DNA of 64,000 nt, taken from Coniochaeta sp. PMI_546. Taxonomy: Eukaryota; Ascomycota; Sordariomycetes; Coniochaetales; Coniochaetaceae. Below are positions 35,326-46,125 of the stretch, piece by piece (position 1 is the stretch's first letter; the number at the start of each line of letters is the position of its first letter). The position numbers were made by a program, and so were the translations under genes. The notes under the pieces are model-generated. The model saw only the letters and a program-made list of their open reading frames with translations, searched no databases and had not been told where the DNA came from. The stretch lies in the NCBI GenBank assembly GCA_021432605.1, contig MU271148.1, forward strand, positions 1,805,362 through 1,869,361, in the 5' to 3' direction.

Positions 35326-36204
35326 TTTTTGTGTATACGGAGACCCGGGGTCGGGGGTCGGTATATTACGGATGAAGAAGGTTGAGATGAACTTGTGAAA
35401 CGCCCGGATACGAATACTGCATGACATGGCGTTACGCGGAGTTGTGACTACGGGATTTGGATTGCTGGATACGGTTTTGGATGCTTATTCGGCTTTTTTG
35501 GGATATTCTTGCATGTTTTGTACCGCTGGTTTGGTTACAGGAGCATCGGTGGGTGGGCAAGGTGATGTGTGATAGCCCTAGGTTAGACTATATCGTTATG
35601 AAATGCATCTGTTACCCAACTACAGCTCGACGGGCGTGTGATATCTATTCGGGCCATGAGGGTTCGATTAATGATCATTGATTCAGTATCTCCCTTGACT
35701 GTGTATATGCTGACTTAGTTATCGCCCGGGAGGGGATGCTATGTGTAGTTGAATGGAAACGCTCCAGCCTTCATCCATGCTCATTACACGTGAAAGTTCA
35801 ATGCCGTTTGCCTTTGAGCAAAAGAAGTCGCAAGACAGCCCACCGCCCAGCGAAAGCCGTTCCGGTCCTCGATGTCATGGGCAGCGTGATGTTAAAACCA
35901 GAAACCAGCCGCCAGGTCACAGACCGACCGAGATGAACTCCAGAAACCGAACAAACATCACGATAGAAAATAACACTCCCAAGCCTCCCTCAGAGGTATC
36001 TTTGATCCTCACCTGCCCTTCCCCTTTCCACTCTGCTGAACTCCGTTGACAATCGAAGCAAGTTCCTGCCGCCACAAGCTAGAAAATTAGGAAAGTGAGG
36101 AAGAACAAAGGGAAACCCCGGGTTGAGAGTCAATGCTATGATGTCGTGAAAACGATGATAAGAGAAAGAGCAGACATCCTCCGAACGATTACTCCACCGC
36201 CTGC
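35326..36204. other. Convergent 3' intergenic region
   Basis: About 0.9 kb between the stop codons of the ADAM-like gene (+) and the 179-residue gene (-). It should hold both 3' ends. No frame, repeat or RNA gene supported. Confidence 0.5.
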
Positions 36205-37088
36205 TCACCGACCGGAAGCTCTATCACCACCTCGCCGCTTGTCCGTGTCTCTTGTTTGGCGGGCAGTCCTAGAGCTTGTGTTGGCGGCGTAGTAGCTGTT
36301 CGCCTCCTCGATTGATTCCTCGTCGTAGCCGCACATCATCTTCATGAAGTGAAGGCGGGCGCCTGCTATACTCTTGGGAAAGTGAGCATCTACTGCACGT
36401 TTGGGCGCTAAAGTGAAGAACAGACAGGGAGGCATGAAATCGAGGTAACAGAGAATAGAGGCCAGATGATACGTGTGGTCACTTGTCGAAGCAAGAAAGA
36501 ATATAGTATCGAAAGCTCACTTACATCGCCTTGACTTTGAGCGTACATCATGAGTAGCTCCGGGCTGTCCAAGAAGGCTACGGCCTTCTCGCGACGTTCT
36601 TTCTTGCCAAAGTCTTCCTGCTCGGCAGCCCTGGTGAATGAGTTAGCTGCCGCTTGTGAGAACATGGTAGTTTCGGCGTGAGGACGGTTGAATCAGCAGT
36701 GTAACCGGTTCTCGGCCCGGTTCACGGACCAGCCACGGCCCGAAGGGACGGAGATGAGACGGCCCAGATGGCGATTCCGGGTGAAGTGCAGAGAGGCTGG
36801 GACAACAAGATTGACAACTTACCCACCAAGCCTAAACTTTGCACTGGTGTTTCTAGATAGCAGCTCGCTCTCATCTGAGGCCTCGTCGGAGCAATAAGGG
36901 TCCTTGCCGCGCGACATGCGGTCCCTCCGTACGCGTTCGGCGGCAGCGGCGGCCTTATCGGCCATCACCTGGTCTCGCAGGAGCTGCTGCTGCTGCTTGT
37001 AGCGTTGCTGAGGTGTTGTCAGCGGGTGCTTAAACACCGACGAGCGGAAAGCCGGCGATGACGAGGCGGACGAGGATGCTGAGTCCAT
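36205..37088 (-). CDS. Unrecognised fungal protein, 179 residues, three exons
   Basis: Exons in transcript order: 37088-36823, 36630-36525 and 36372-36205 (540 nt). The product begins MDSASSSASSSPAFRSSVFK, followed by a Gln-rich and Ala/Arg-rich helix (RYKQQQQLLRDQVMADKAAA). Junctions give KFRLGG-AAEQEDFGKKERREK and QSQGD-SIAGARLHFMKMMCGYD. The middle block AVAFLDSPELLMMYAQSQGD and the following LHFMKMMCGYDEESIEEANS read as a compact conserved helical core, flanked by a Ser-rich N-terminus and a basic C-terminus (TARQTRDTDKRRGGD). I recognise no named domain and assign no function. The first intron (192 nt) has a clean GCTAAC branch site near its 3' end; in the second intron, upstream acceptor candidates would hit a stop, which supports the model. 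Its promoter side faces the GH51 gene's 3' end. Confidence 0.72.
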
Positions 37089-37870
37089 GGTTATTGCTTT
37101 CCGGCTGTAGAGGTTAGGCGGGTTCTGCCGCTAGTGCTGAGCTTGAACTGCAAGGTTCGGTGAGATGTGGGCTGGTTGTTACTTGCCCTTTCTGGAATCC
37201 ATTTGGGAAGTGGAATTTGTAGAAGATATATTGGGCTACGTTGTAGGAAGAAGTATTCGACTCGCGGGGAGGAGGAATGAAGTTGGATGCTACTAGTTGT
37301 GACCGTCCACCCGGGACACACAAAGGAGGTAAAGAACGATGGGCGCACCGGTGTGGTGGTCCCAGGTCCGTCATTCAGGCGGACCGTGTGGGGCTAGAGG
37401 GACTTCCTCCAGCTTCACTCACGGCTCGAGACCTTTCTTTCGCTTTACCCCATCCATCGGGCAACGCCATTTTGCTGCTACGATACGGGTGCTTGCATCT
37501 GATGTTACTCGCGTTGCGAGAGACGGCGAGGGACATATTCAGGAATATGCTGTGATTGTTGCGTGTCATGACGCTTCACCCTTCTTCGGGTAATCATTGT
37601 TGGACGCCGGCATCCGATCCGAGTCGGCGGTCGAGGTCTCACGTCAACAACTGCTTTGTTGGCTTGGTGCATTGTTTGCCGTCTTTTTGCTATCACATCT
37701 CACATGCGATATAATTGGAAATCGCCCAAAGAACATGAAACATCGAGGCGCACTGCATGCATAAAGTAGGTATTTTGTATGCTTCAGCGTGTGCCAAGAG
37801 CCGTATTGGATAACTTTGCGGTGTATACCATTCTATCACCTACATCAAAATTAAACTCTATTTTGCTCAC
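37089..37870. other. Intergenic: promoter of the 179-residue gene and 3' region of the GH51 gene
   Basis: About 0.8 kb. No supported gene. Frames of 60-92 codons here have no recognisable product. Confidence 0.5.
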
Positions 37871-39575
37871 TCATGCATCGGTGTGCTTCCACCGCAGCAG
37901 CGTCATTGAGTTTCTTGCGAACACAAAATTGCCCTTGTTTGCTTTGGCATTCCACTTCTCTTCCTGGACCGTGACCTCTTCTCTTCCAGCGATGTTTGCT
38001 GACTGTATGCTTGGTCCCGTAACACGGTACACCTGAACTTCAGTAACCGGTCCGACACCCTTGACGTACGTTTCCAGGTCCTTGTCACCGATGTTGACCG
38101 CTACTAGACTTACAGTCCCCTCCTCGTTGACACTGGCACTCACATCTAGCCATGGCGCTCCGTTCTCCAGAGTCCCCTGAAGCCACTCCGGCTTTGTGTG
38201 TCCGGTGTAGCTGCCACTTCGAACATGAACCCCGAGCGTCCAGCCTTGCATGTACCTGCTGAACAGAAGTAATGGCCACCAGGTAGTCTGCTTGACGATG
38301 CCCTCTTTGGTAGTCATCAAGGGAGAGATGACGTTGACCGACTGAGCAATATTCGCCATGCCGATCCACTTACTCTGCCGGATGAAGACATTGAGCCACA
38401 CGGCGACTGCCAGCGCGTCCGACAGCGTGTACACCTCCTCCGCGCCCATCTCTCCTGGAGCCCGCACAGGGTCCCAGACGTTCCACTCGTCGAAGCAAAT
38501 CTTGACCTGCGGTTTGCTCGGAGGTATCTTGGCCTCGATGCGAGCAACATCTATCAGCGCCGCAGCTGTCTCGATGGCTCGCTCAGCAGCGAGCGGTGCT
38601 GTCACATTAGGGAGGTGCTCGTTCGAGCATGTGTAGAGGTGAATACTGTGCATGTCAACCTGTCGGGCGTCAGCATTGGCTGGAAGTGAGCCATTGAAGA
38701 ATGGGAGGTGCTCACCCATTGCACACATTCTTTTAGGACATGGTGGTCCCAGCTGTTGTATCCCTCTTGTCCGCAAAGGATGAGCACGAGATTAGGATCC
38801 AGCAACCGCAAGGCCTTCGCCCATTGGAACGCCTTCTTGGCATAGTCCTCCTTTGTCATCTGTTCCACCTGCCACGGGCCCCATATCTCGTTGCCAAGGG
38901 CCCAGTACTGGGGGTGAGGGCAAGGGTCAGTGGGTCAGGCTCAGGACATCGTCGAGATTCGGGGTCGGAATTGACTATGGTACCTTCACATTGTATGGCT
39001 CAGGATGTCCGTTCTCACGCCGTTTATTGGCCCAGTACGTATCCCTAGTACCGTTGCAGTATTCGACCCAAGCAAGTGCCTCGGTCAATGTGCCCGTACC
39101 CATATTGAGGCACAGATATGGCTCTACCCGCTCCTTTCTGCCCTCGCTCAGCACCGAGAGCCAGTGCATGAACTCATCTGTACCGAAAGTGTTGGGCTCT
39201 ACGCCGAGCCACGCCAATTCCGGCCGTTTGGGGCGCTGCTCCCGCGGGCCGACGGCGTCTTGCCAGTGATAGGTGGCTATGAAGTTGCCACCCGGGTAGC
39301 GTATGACGGGTACATCGAGCTCGCGTAGGGCTGACAGGACGTCCTTCCGATAACCATGCTCATCGGAGAGCGGCGAATCGGGTTCGTAGATGCCGCCGTA
39401 GATGCACCGTCCCATGTGCCTGCGGAGGGTATTAGCTACGAAAAGACAGTTGCCTGGCCAGTACTCACTCGGTGAAGCCACCATATGTCATGGGATCTAT
39501 CTTTGAGAGCCGCCTGGAGACATCGACGTCTATGACGGGCGTCTCTTCGTCTGCGATCTTGGTGAAGGTCGTCAT
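37871..39575 (-). CDS. Intracellular-type alpha-L-arabinofuranosidase, glycoside hydrolase family 51
   Basis: Exons in transcript order: 39575-39469, 39419-38984, 38907-38716 and 38659-37871, giving 507 residues. It starts MTTFTKIADEETPVIDVDVS and reads through GGFTE-HMGRCIYGGIYEP, NVK-YWALGNEIWGPW and CVQW-VDMHSIHLYTC. GH51 enzymes release terminal arabinofuranosyl groups from arabino-oligosaccharides with retention. The acid/base is Glu188 in WALGNE and the nucleophile is Glu303 in ICFDEWNVWDP; both are present. There is no signal peptide, and the length fits the short intracellular GH51 clade rather than the longer secreted one, so it probably acts on imported oligosaccharides. The frame stays open to 39677, but MTTF at 39575 is the better start. 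It is divergent from a sugar transporter, 0.9 kb apart. Confidence 0.95.
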
Positions 39576-40479
39576 GTCTACGCACTCGCAGTTTTGTCTT
39601 TGCTTTCGAGTCGATGCCAGACCTGCCGAGCTGGGGAAGTAGAGGTCGTTTGGTGTCTGGATGGTAGTCCCAGACAATTATCTCTCCTCATCAGTCACAT
39701 GGTCCCAAGGACACGGTTAGCGGTTTCGGAGTCCACATACTTCCCAGCACGCGTGAGCTCACAGTCGCTTTACTCCGCTAGCTCGAAGCTGAGCACATAC
39801 AAAGCTTCATAATGATACGGACGCATGTGGACGATTGGAGAAGCGACAGGGGGCGCCATTCCCCACGATCTCTGATTGGCGCGCATACAACGACGACCGG
39901 GATAGCACCGGCATCGACATCATCTCCACATACTCTCCAAGCGCACTCACAACCAAAAACGTTTCTCCATTAGTTCCACTGCCGAGATGACGACTTGGAG
40001 ACCTGTTGAAAAGCTGCCATGTGCTTCATGTCTTGAAGTTACACCGGGAGCCCGAATCGAATCATAGGGCCCCTGGGAAAGATACACCGACCGACCGAGG
40101 CTCAGGGAGCTTAAGCCAGTTCCGCTCTCCCCAGACTGTTCCCCCGCACCTGATTGATGGAATCATGGCGGGTCTGCACAGCTCCCGTACCCCAGAATCC
40201 AGATCTGGACAGTGATACCGGGAATCAGGTAAGGTGTCGAGGCAAATCCAGCTATGCCGCATAGATGAAGAATGGACGGCGTCGAGCTCATTGATATGCC
40301 TCGCCTTCTTTCCATATATATCTGCCGTCGTACAGTGACCGTGTCGATCTTCCAGTCTTTGACCTTTCACCCTTTCTTCCATAATCAGCCACACATCTTG
40401 AGTATAGTGAGGACTTGAAGCTTTGGAAGTTTGTATCTTATCCGTTTGCTTTGCACGGCGACTGCCGAAGTTAGCAAAG
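39576..40479. promoter_or_regulatory. Shared divergent promoter of the GH51 gene and the sugar transporter
   Basis: Both start codons face away from this 904-bp gap. A TATA-like ATATATAT lies at 40314-40321, about 160 nt before the transporter ATG. Matches to the CreA consensus SYGGRG occur at 39631 (CTGGGG), 40129 and 40190 (CCCCAG on this strand), but that number is no more than chance for so loose a motif. I found no exact XlnR (GGCTAAA) or AraR-type (CGGNTAAW) site; CGGTTAG at 39714 is only close. Co-regulation by arabinose is inference. Confidence 0.45.
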
Positions 40480-42782
40480 ATGGTGCTGTCACCACATACC
40501 TATCAGGTAGACAACCGTATATCTTCGCGATCCCAGGCCACGCGCTCACAGACTTGTCTAGTTCCTGGTGTCAGTGTTCGCCTCGTTTGGATCGATCCTT
40601 TACGGTTACGATCTAGGTAAGTCCACTCATACCTCTGGCCGGTTGAGTAACATCAACACTGACGTGTAATATTACACTACAGGCGTAATCGCTGAAGTCG
40701 TTGGGTACGTGCCACTGACCCTCCCTCTCGAACTCCTGCATGATCCAAGAGCTCATATTATATCAGGAGCTCCTCCTATATCGACCTGTTCAACCCCACG
40801 GAGGCCGAAACAGGTGTCGTGGTCTCCCTGTTCACCGGCGGCGCCTTCTTCGGAGCTTTCTTCGCCGGTCCTACGGGCGATTGGTTTGGACGCCGATGGA
40901 CCATTCTGATAGGCGCTGTCATCTTCATTCTCGGCGGCTGTTTGCAAACCGCTGCCCAGACAATCCATTACCTATGGGCCGGTCGGTGTATAAGTGGACT
41001 GGGCGTGGGCTTCCTTGTGATGATTATCCCGGTATATCAGGGTGAAATCGCCCATCCATCGATAAGAGGAAGAGTCACTGCGCTGCAGCAGTTCATGTTG
41101 GGCATTGGAGCGTTCATTGCTGGTGAGTTCACGGTCCCTGACGTTCGGGGCGAGAGCCGTGACGCGTGGTGAAGGCAAAGCATGAACGCACTGACACAAG
41201 ACAAAGGATGGCTGTCTTATGGCACATTTCACATGTCGGGAACAGGGCAATGGCGCATCCCCTTGGGTATCCAGATCCTGCCAGCTGTTGTGCTTGCGTT
41301 GCTGATTCTGCTCTTTCCTGAGTCACCTCGATGGCTCATCGACCACGGTCGAGAAGAGTACGGTCTTCAGACGCTCGCCAGGCTACATGCGAACGGTAAC
41401 GTCAACGATGCGTGGGTGCGGGCTGAGTATGCTCAGATCCAGGTCAGTCATCCAGATCATAGGCAGCCTATGAGACGAGTGAAGCTGGAAGGCCGGGTAA
41501 CTGACTTTAAGACTGCTAGGAATCTATCACTTTCGAACACGAGCACGAGGCAAAGAGCTACTTGGAGCTCTTCCGCAACCGGTATGGCTCTCACGCCCCC
41601 ACGTCATCAATTTCCTGTGCTCATGCTGACCCGCGACCATTCCAGAGCGTCTTTCCGCCGTCTTTTGCTCGCTTGTGCCCTTCAGGCTAGTGTTCAAATG
41701 ACAGGAGTGTCTGCTATACAATACTTCAGCGTTACAATTTTCAACCAGATCGGGATCGACAGCGACAGCGCTCTGAAGTACCAAGCTATCAATAACATCC
41801 TTGCCTTGATTGCTCAGGCGAGCTGTATCCTCTTTATTGACAGACTGGGACGTCGCTGGCCCCTTATTCTCGGCAACTTGACCAACTCACTCATGTTTCT
41901 CATTGCTACCGTACTTATTGGTGAGCTTTCACTCTCCTATGTATGCGCTTTACACAAAGAACTAACAGACTCTAGCTCGATTCCCACCTGCAACCAACCA
42001 AAGTGGCGGAGCAGGCTGGGGTTTTATCATTGTAGTATGTCAAGTCCATTGACACGCTCGGGCATGTCATGATCTAACACTGGCCATCGCAGACTTGGCT
42101 CTTCAACATCAGCTTTTCCGCCACATGTGGTCCCTTGAGCTGGTGAGTACAATGGCTCCCCGATGCAAAGGACCTGTTGTTGATACTAAATACTAACCAA
42201 TGTTTTAGGATCATTCCCGCAGAAAGTAAGGAAGCAACCGCACTCCTGGCTGAATTCACCCCGCTAACCCATCTGTTATCAGTCTTTGACACTCACACGC
42301 GCTCCAAGGGAGTTTCAATCGCTACCATGACCTCCTGTAAGTCACGTCTGCCTGCCAGCATGGCGATACCTTCACAGATAGGCCTAGCACTAAGAACTCT
42401 TTCTAATAGTCGCATTCAACACCATGATCGGCCAGGTCACCGGCATTGCAATTACGAACATTGGATGGAGATTCTACGTTGTTTTTGTCGTCTGCAACTT
42501 CAGTAACGCGTGAGTTGGGCTATCCTTTGGTGACTGCCCCTTTCCTTCGATCGCTAACGAGTTGAGGGACCAAGACTCTTCTTCTATCTTCTCCTCCCCG
42601 AGACAAAGAAGAAGCCGCTCGAAGAAATGAACTACTTGTTCTCGAACGCCCCCTGGATCGTGCCAGGTAGTGATCCTGCCAAGTATAACGCGAATCTTGC
42701 TTTGGACCTGGAGCGCAGGGCCAACGAGCTGAGGGAGAAGGGAGAGGTGGCTGGTGGTCATGAGGAGCAGGAGCACGTTTGA
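40480..42782 (+). CDS. MFS sugar transporter, 13 exons
   Basis: Exons: 40480-40506, 40562-40616, 40683-40704, 40767-41122, 41207-41442, 41520-41581, 41646-41920, 41976-42034, 42093-42142, 42209-42225, 42283-42336, 42410-42509 and 42575-42782 (1,521 nt, 506 residues). All junctions keep frame through known family motifs: GSILYGYDLGVIAEVVG, GDWFGRRWT, GRCISGLGVGFLVMIIPVYQ, PESPRWLIDHGREEYG, QASVQMTGVSAIQYFSV, DRLGRRWPL and LPETKKKPLEEM. Twelve membrane helices are expected. It belongs to the fungal sugar porter family (hexose, pentose or glycoside importers); the substrate cannot be read from sequence. The usual QQxxGxN of hexose porters is replaced by QMTGVSA. Sharing a promoter with an intracellular arabinofuranosidase suggests arabinose or arabino-oligosaccharide uptake (inference). 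It has far more introns than its neighbours, two exons being only 17 and 22 nt. Confidence 0.92.
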
Positions 42783-43492
42783 ATGTGTTGTTGGAAGACC
42801 GCTACGGGCTAGAGGGGCAAAGATAGGTTGTATTCACTCTGCAGTCTAGAGCATCCGTACCGAGGCGCTCATTGCCCGGTAGCAGAGCCTTTACCTGACA
42901 AGTTCTGCTGCCTTGCAGGCGAGAACATCAAGAGCTTAGCTTATGAAGAACCTTCACCCAGAGGCATGTCACGTCGACGGAGAGTGGGTGCCAAGTCCGT
43001 TATGTTACCACTTCCCCTAATGGTAGACCCCTGTTGCAAACTGTTCTTGGTGGTATGGTACTAACATATAATGAATCGTTCAGTGAGGACATCATGAGGC
43101 AAGGTGTGGTCATCTGGATATGTCGTGTAATTCATGTTCATGAATGTACTCTTTGTCTCTTCTTTTGCTCCATTGAGACAAATTACTCTTATAGCATAAG
43201 TGTGGAAGTGTCCCTGTATAAGCGATGATACTTGATGGTTATTCTGCCTTCCGATCGGCGAGTACGGCCGGTGGCTTTGCTTGACATCAAAGCTGGTGCG
43301 GCTGGTCAGAGTGTTGGCAGTTCACGTTCAGTGGTTATGCAGACACTATGGTCAAGATATGTGGTCCGAAGACCTATTGAAAGAAGTACGAAGTATGATA
43401 AGAAGACTATTTGATAGCCTGAAAAGCTAGCGATACCAGGAAGTATCGATAGAAAACCAAGAATCGATCGGAGGATAGGTGGTCACGACGAC

Positions 43493-43540
43493 ACGACGAT
43501 TAGACAGCACGACGATTAGACAGCACGACGATTAGACAGC
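43493..43540 (+). repeat. Tandem repeat, three copies of a 16-bp unit
   Basis: ACGACGATTAGACAGC is repeated three times without change. Degenerate ACGAC/ATGACG copies flank it on both sides, from about 43483 to 43583. It is a minisatellite in noncoding DNA, likely variable between strains. Confidence 0.9.
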
Positions 43541-43962
43541 ACGACGACATGACGATATAACGGCATGACGACACGACGACACAAAGATGTGCTGAATCGA
43601 AGGAGCGGAGATATAGCGACCCGACACGGGGACTATACAGAAAGTAGTCCGGACTGTCAGAATACAACTGATAGCGATGCTCTTTCGAGTTCACGATACT
43701 CAATATGCTTCCTGATGTACAATGGGAACCTATAGCCGGTGCTGAGGGAAAAGGTGGTATGTTAGGAGCAAAGACATATGTATTGATAGCCGCAGTCCAA
43801 GCATTAGCCCTTTTTGCCAAGTAGAACGAACCCTTTGCATCCGTCTGTGGAGAGTTGGCAAATTGCATCTAACCAAAATTTCCACTTTGTCTAGACTTAC
43901 AACAGGCCTAGATTCACATTTCCCTGGTGGGAGGGCTCATTCACCCTTATCGCTTATCTCCT

Positions 43963-43970
43963 TCACGTGA
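43963..43970. promoter_or_regulatory. TCACGTGA palindrome upstream of RPL3 (possible Cbf1-type site)
   Basis: A perfect 8-bp E-box palindrome 157-164 nt before the RPL3 ATG. CACGTG is the core bound by bHLH factors such as Cbf1, which takes part in ribosomal protein gene control in some ascomycete yeasts. Whether it is used here is inference from position. Confidence 0.4.
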
Positions 43971-44126
43971 CCTGTTTTTTTGCGCCTTGGTCCGTGCTCT
44001 GCCTCGACCGCACCATTCCCAAACCTCGTCCGAATATTTTCAATCCACCAGATATCTCCAGCTTCCCGACCTCGTCAGCCTGTCAAAAACCACCTTGACT
44101 ACTAACCACCGCAGTTAACAGTCAAG

Positions 44127-45703
44127 ATGTCTCACCGCAAGTAAGTTCATATGTTCATTTGACCTCAGTGACAGCAGTTGTGCTAACATGTTTCTAGGTT
44201 CGAGGCTCCTCGGTATGTCCATGTCGCCGACCAATTCCTTGATCCTCAACAAGTCTCGATGAAAGCTGACCGTTGTTTAATCCGATAAAGTCATGGCTCC
44301 CTGGCTTACTTGCCAAGGAAGAGGGCTACCCGCTCCAGAGGTCCGTTGTCTTACATTGCCTGGTCATCGTGAATGTTCATGGGATATCCTCGCAGTCGAG
44401 GATGTTCTGGGGACCATTTCTCTCGGTCCTCTTGCCGAGGCGACTGATTTTGACGACTTGAGAATGGCATTCACTGACTTTGATTTGGCGGAACAGGCAA
44501 GGTCAAGTCCTTCCCCAAGGATGACCCCAAGAAGCCCGTCCACCTGACGGCCGCCCTCGGCTACAAGGCTGGCATGACAACTGTTGTCCGCGATTCCGAC
44601 CGTGCTGGCTCGAAAACGCATAAGAAGGAACTTGTATCTGCGGTTTCTTTGATAGAGACTCCTCCAGTACGTGCAACGCAGCCCGCTTGGTTATTGTACC
44701 AATGGCTAACATCTTTGACAGATGATCGTTGTTGGTCTGGTCGGTTACATCGAGACCCCCCGTGGCCTGCGGTCGCTTACTACCGTGTGGGCTGAGCACT
44801 TGAGCGACGAGGTCAAGCGCCGCTTCTACAAGAACTGGTACAAGAGCAAGAAGAAGGCGTTCACCCGGTATGCCAAGAAGCACTCCGAGAACAGCGGTGC
44901 CGCCATCACCCGCGAGCTCGAGCGCATCAAGAAGTACTGCTCCGTCGTCCGTGTTCTCGCCCACACCCAAATCCGCAAGACGCCCCTCAAGCAGAAGAAG
45001 GCCCACCTTATGGAGATTCAGGTCAACGGTGGCTCCGTTGCCGACAAGGTTGAGTTCGGTTATGGCCTCTTCGAGAAGCCCGTCTCCATCGACACCATCT
45101 TCGAGCAGGACGAGATGATCGACATCATCGCCATTACCAAGGGTCACGGATACGCCGGTGTTACCGCGCGTTGGGGTACCAAGAAGCTGCCGCGCAAGAC
45201 TCACAAGGGTCTCCGCAAGGTCGCTTGTATCGGTGCCTGGCATCCGTCCCACGTCCAGTGGACTGTTGCCCGCGCTGGTCAGATGGGTTACCATCACCGT
45301 ACTTCCGTCAACCACAAGATCTACCGCATCGGAAAGGGTGACGCTGATGACAACGCGGCCACTGAGGTCGATGTTACCAAGAAGAAGATCACTCCGTACG
45401 TCGAATCAGGCTCTCTAATTTGTGTATATGCACTAACACATGTCTAGTATGGGTGGCTTCGTCCGTTATGGCGAGATCAACAACGACTTCGTCATGGTCA
45501 AGGGTTCGATCCCTGGTGTCAAGAAGCGGGTCATGACTCTCCGCAAGTCCATGTTCGTCCACACCTCGCGCAAGGCTCTGGAGAAGATTGAGCTCAAGTG
45601 GATCGATACCTCGTCCGAGTTCGGTCACGGTGCTTTCCAGACTCCTGCGGAGAAGAAGCAGTTCCAGGGTACTCTCAAGAAGGATCTGGCTGCCAGCTCG
45701 TAA
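44127..45703 (+). CDS. RPL3: 60S ribosomal protein L3 (uL3)
   Basis: Six exons: 44127-44140, 44198-44212, 44291-44340, 44497-44666, 44722-45395 and 45448-45703 (1,179 nt, 392 residues, the expected length). It reads [43 protein letters not shown] and so on. Conserved blocks include [29 protein letters not shown], the histidine-rich finger [20 protein letters not shown] (the methylated His of yeast L3 is in GTKK/WHPS surroundings) and [20 protein letters not shown]. uL3 sits near the peptidyl-transferase centre and is essential for large-subunit assembly. The first three exons are only 14, 15 and 50 nt, a common fungal arrangement in ribosomal protein genes with 5'-clustered introns. Identity is certain. 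Confidence 0.98.
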
Positions 45704-46125
45704 GAGTGTCGGCTCGGGTCGTTGTGTCTTTGCGGTTGCACGGAGTCAGGGGGGTTCTTCTCAATTGCTAGTAATTGGCCGGTTGGGATGGTATGGAACT
45801 ATAGCATTCCCGGCTTTCGGAAAAGCTGAACGGACCAAAAATGAATGAATTAAGATCAATTCCCTGAGTCTATTATTACTCTCGATCGAATTCAATTGCC
45901 CCTCTGTAAGATGTTGACTTAAGTCCGCTTATGACAATAGGTCGAGGTACCTTATATACAAAGGTACCTACCTTATGTAGAGAGATTTTGAGTGGTATCC
46001 ACCACGAGCTCTTGGACGGCCATGGCACGCTCCCAACTTGCGTCATTGCAGCACCTTGCCGACCAGAAACCAAGAACCTTTTCGTCTAACCTCCCTTTCC
46101 ATACGGACACAGTAGTCAACAATTC
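45704..46125. other. Intergenic region with two AGGTACCT palindromes
   Basis: About 0.4 kb between the RPL3 stop and the next ATG. Two AGGTACCT copies lie 17 bp apart (45945 and 45962), in an AT-rich setting. Promoter of the next gene by position. Confidence 0.45.

Larger units (their letters stand above)
42783..44126. other. Intergenic: transporter 3' region, tandem repeat and RPL3 promoter
   Basis: No gene supported. It contains the 16-bp tandem repeat (43493-43540) and, before RPL3, a pyrimidine-rich promoter with a TCACGTGA palindrome. Confidence 0.5.

Noticed and set aside
33966-35427. Frames of 358-421 codons on both strands overlapping the ADAM-like gene
   Set aside because: Shadows of GC-rich, Cys-rich coding sequence; the zinc motif and disintegrin domain fix the true frame.
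39631-40195. Three CreA-like SYGGRG sites in the GH51/transporter promoter
   Set aside because: The motif is so loose that about this number is expected by chance in 904 bp on two strands; kept only as a remark.
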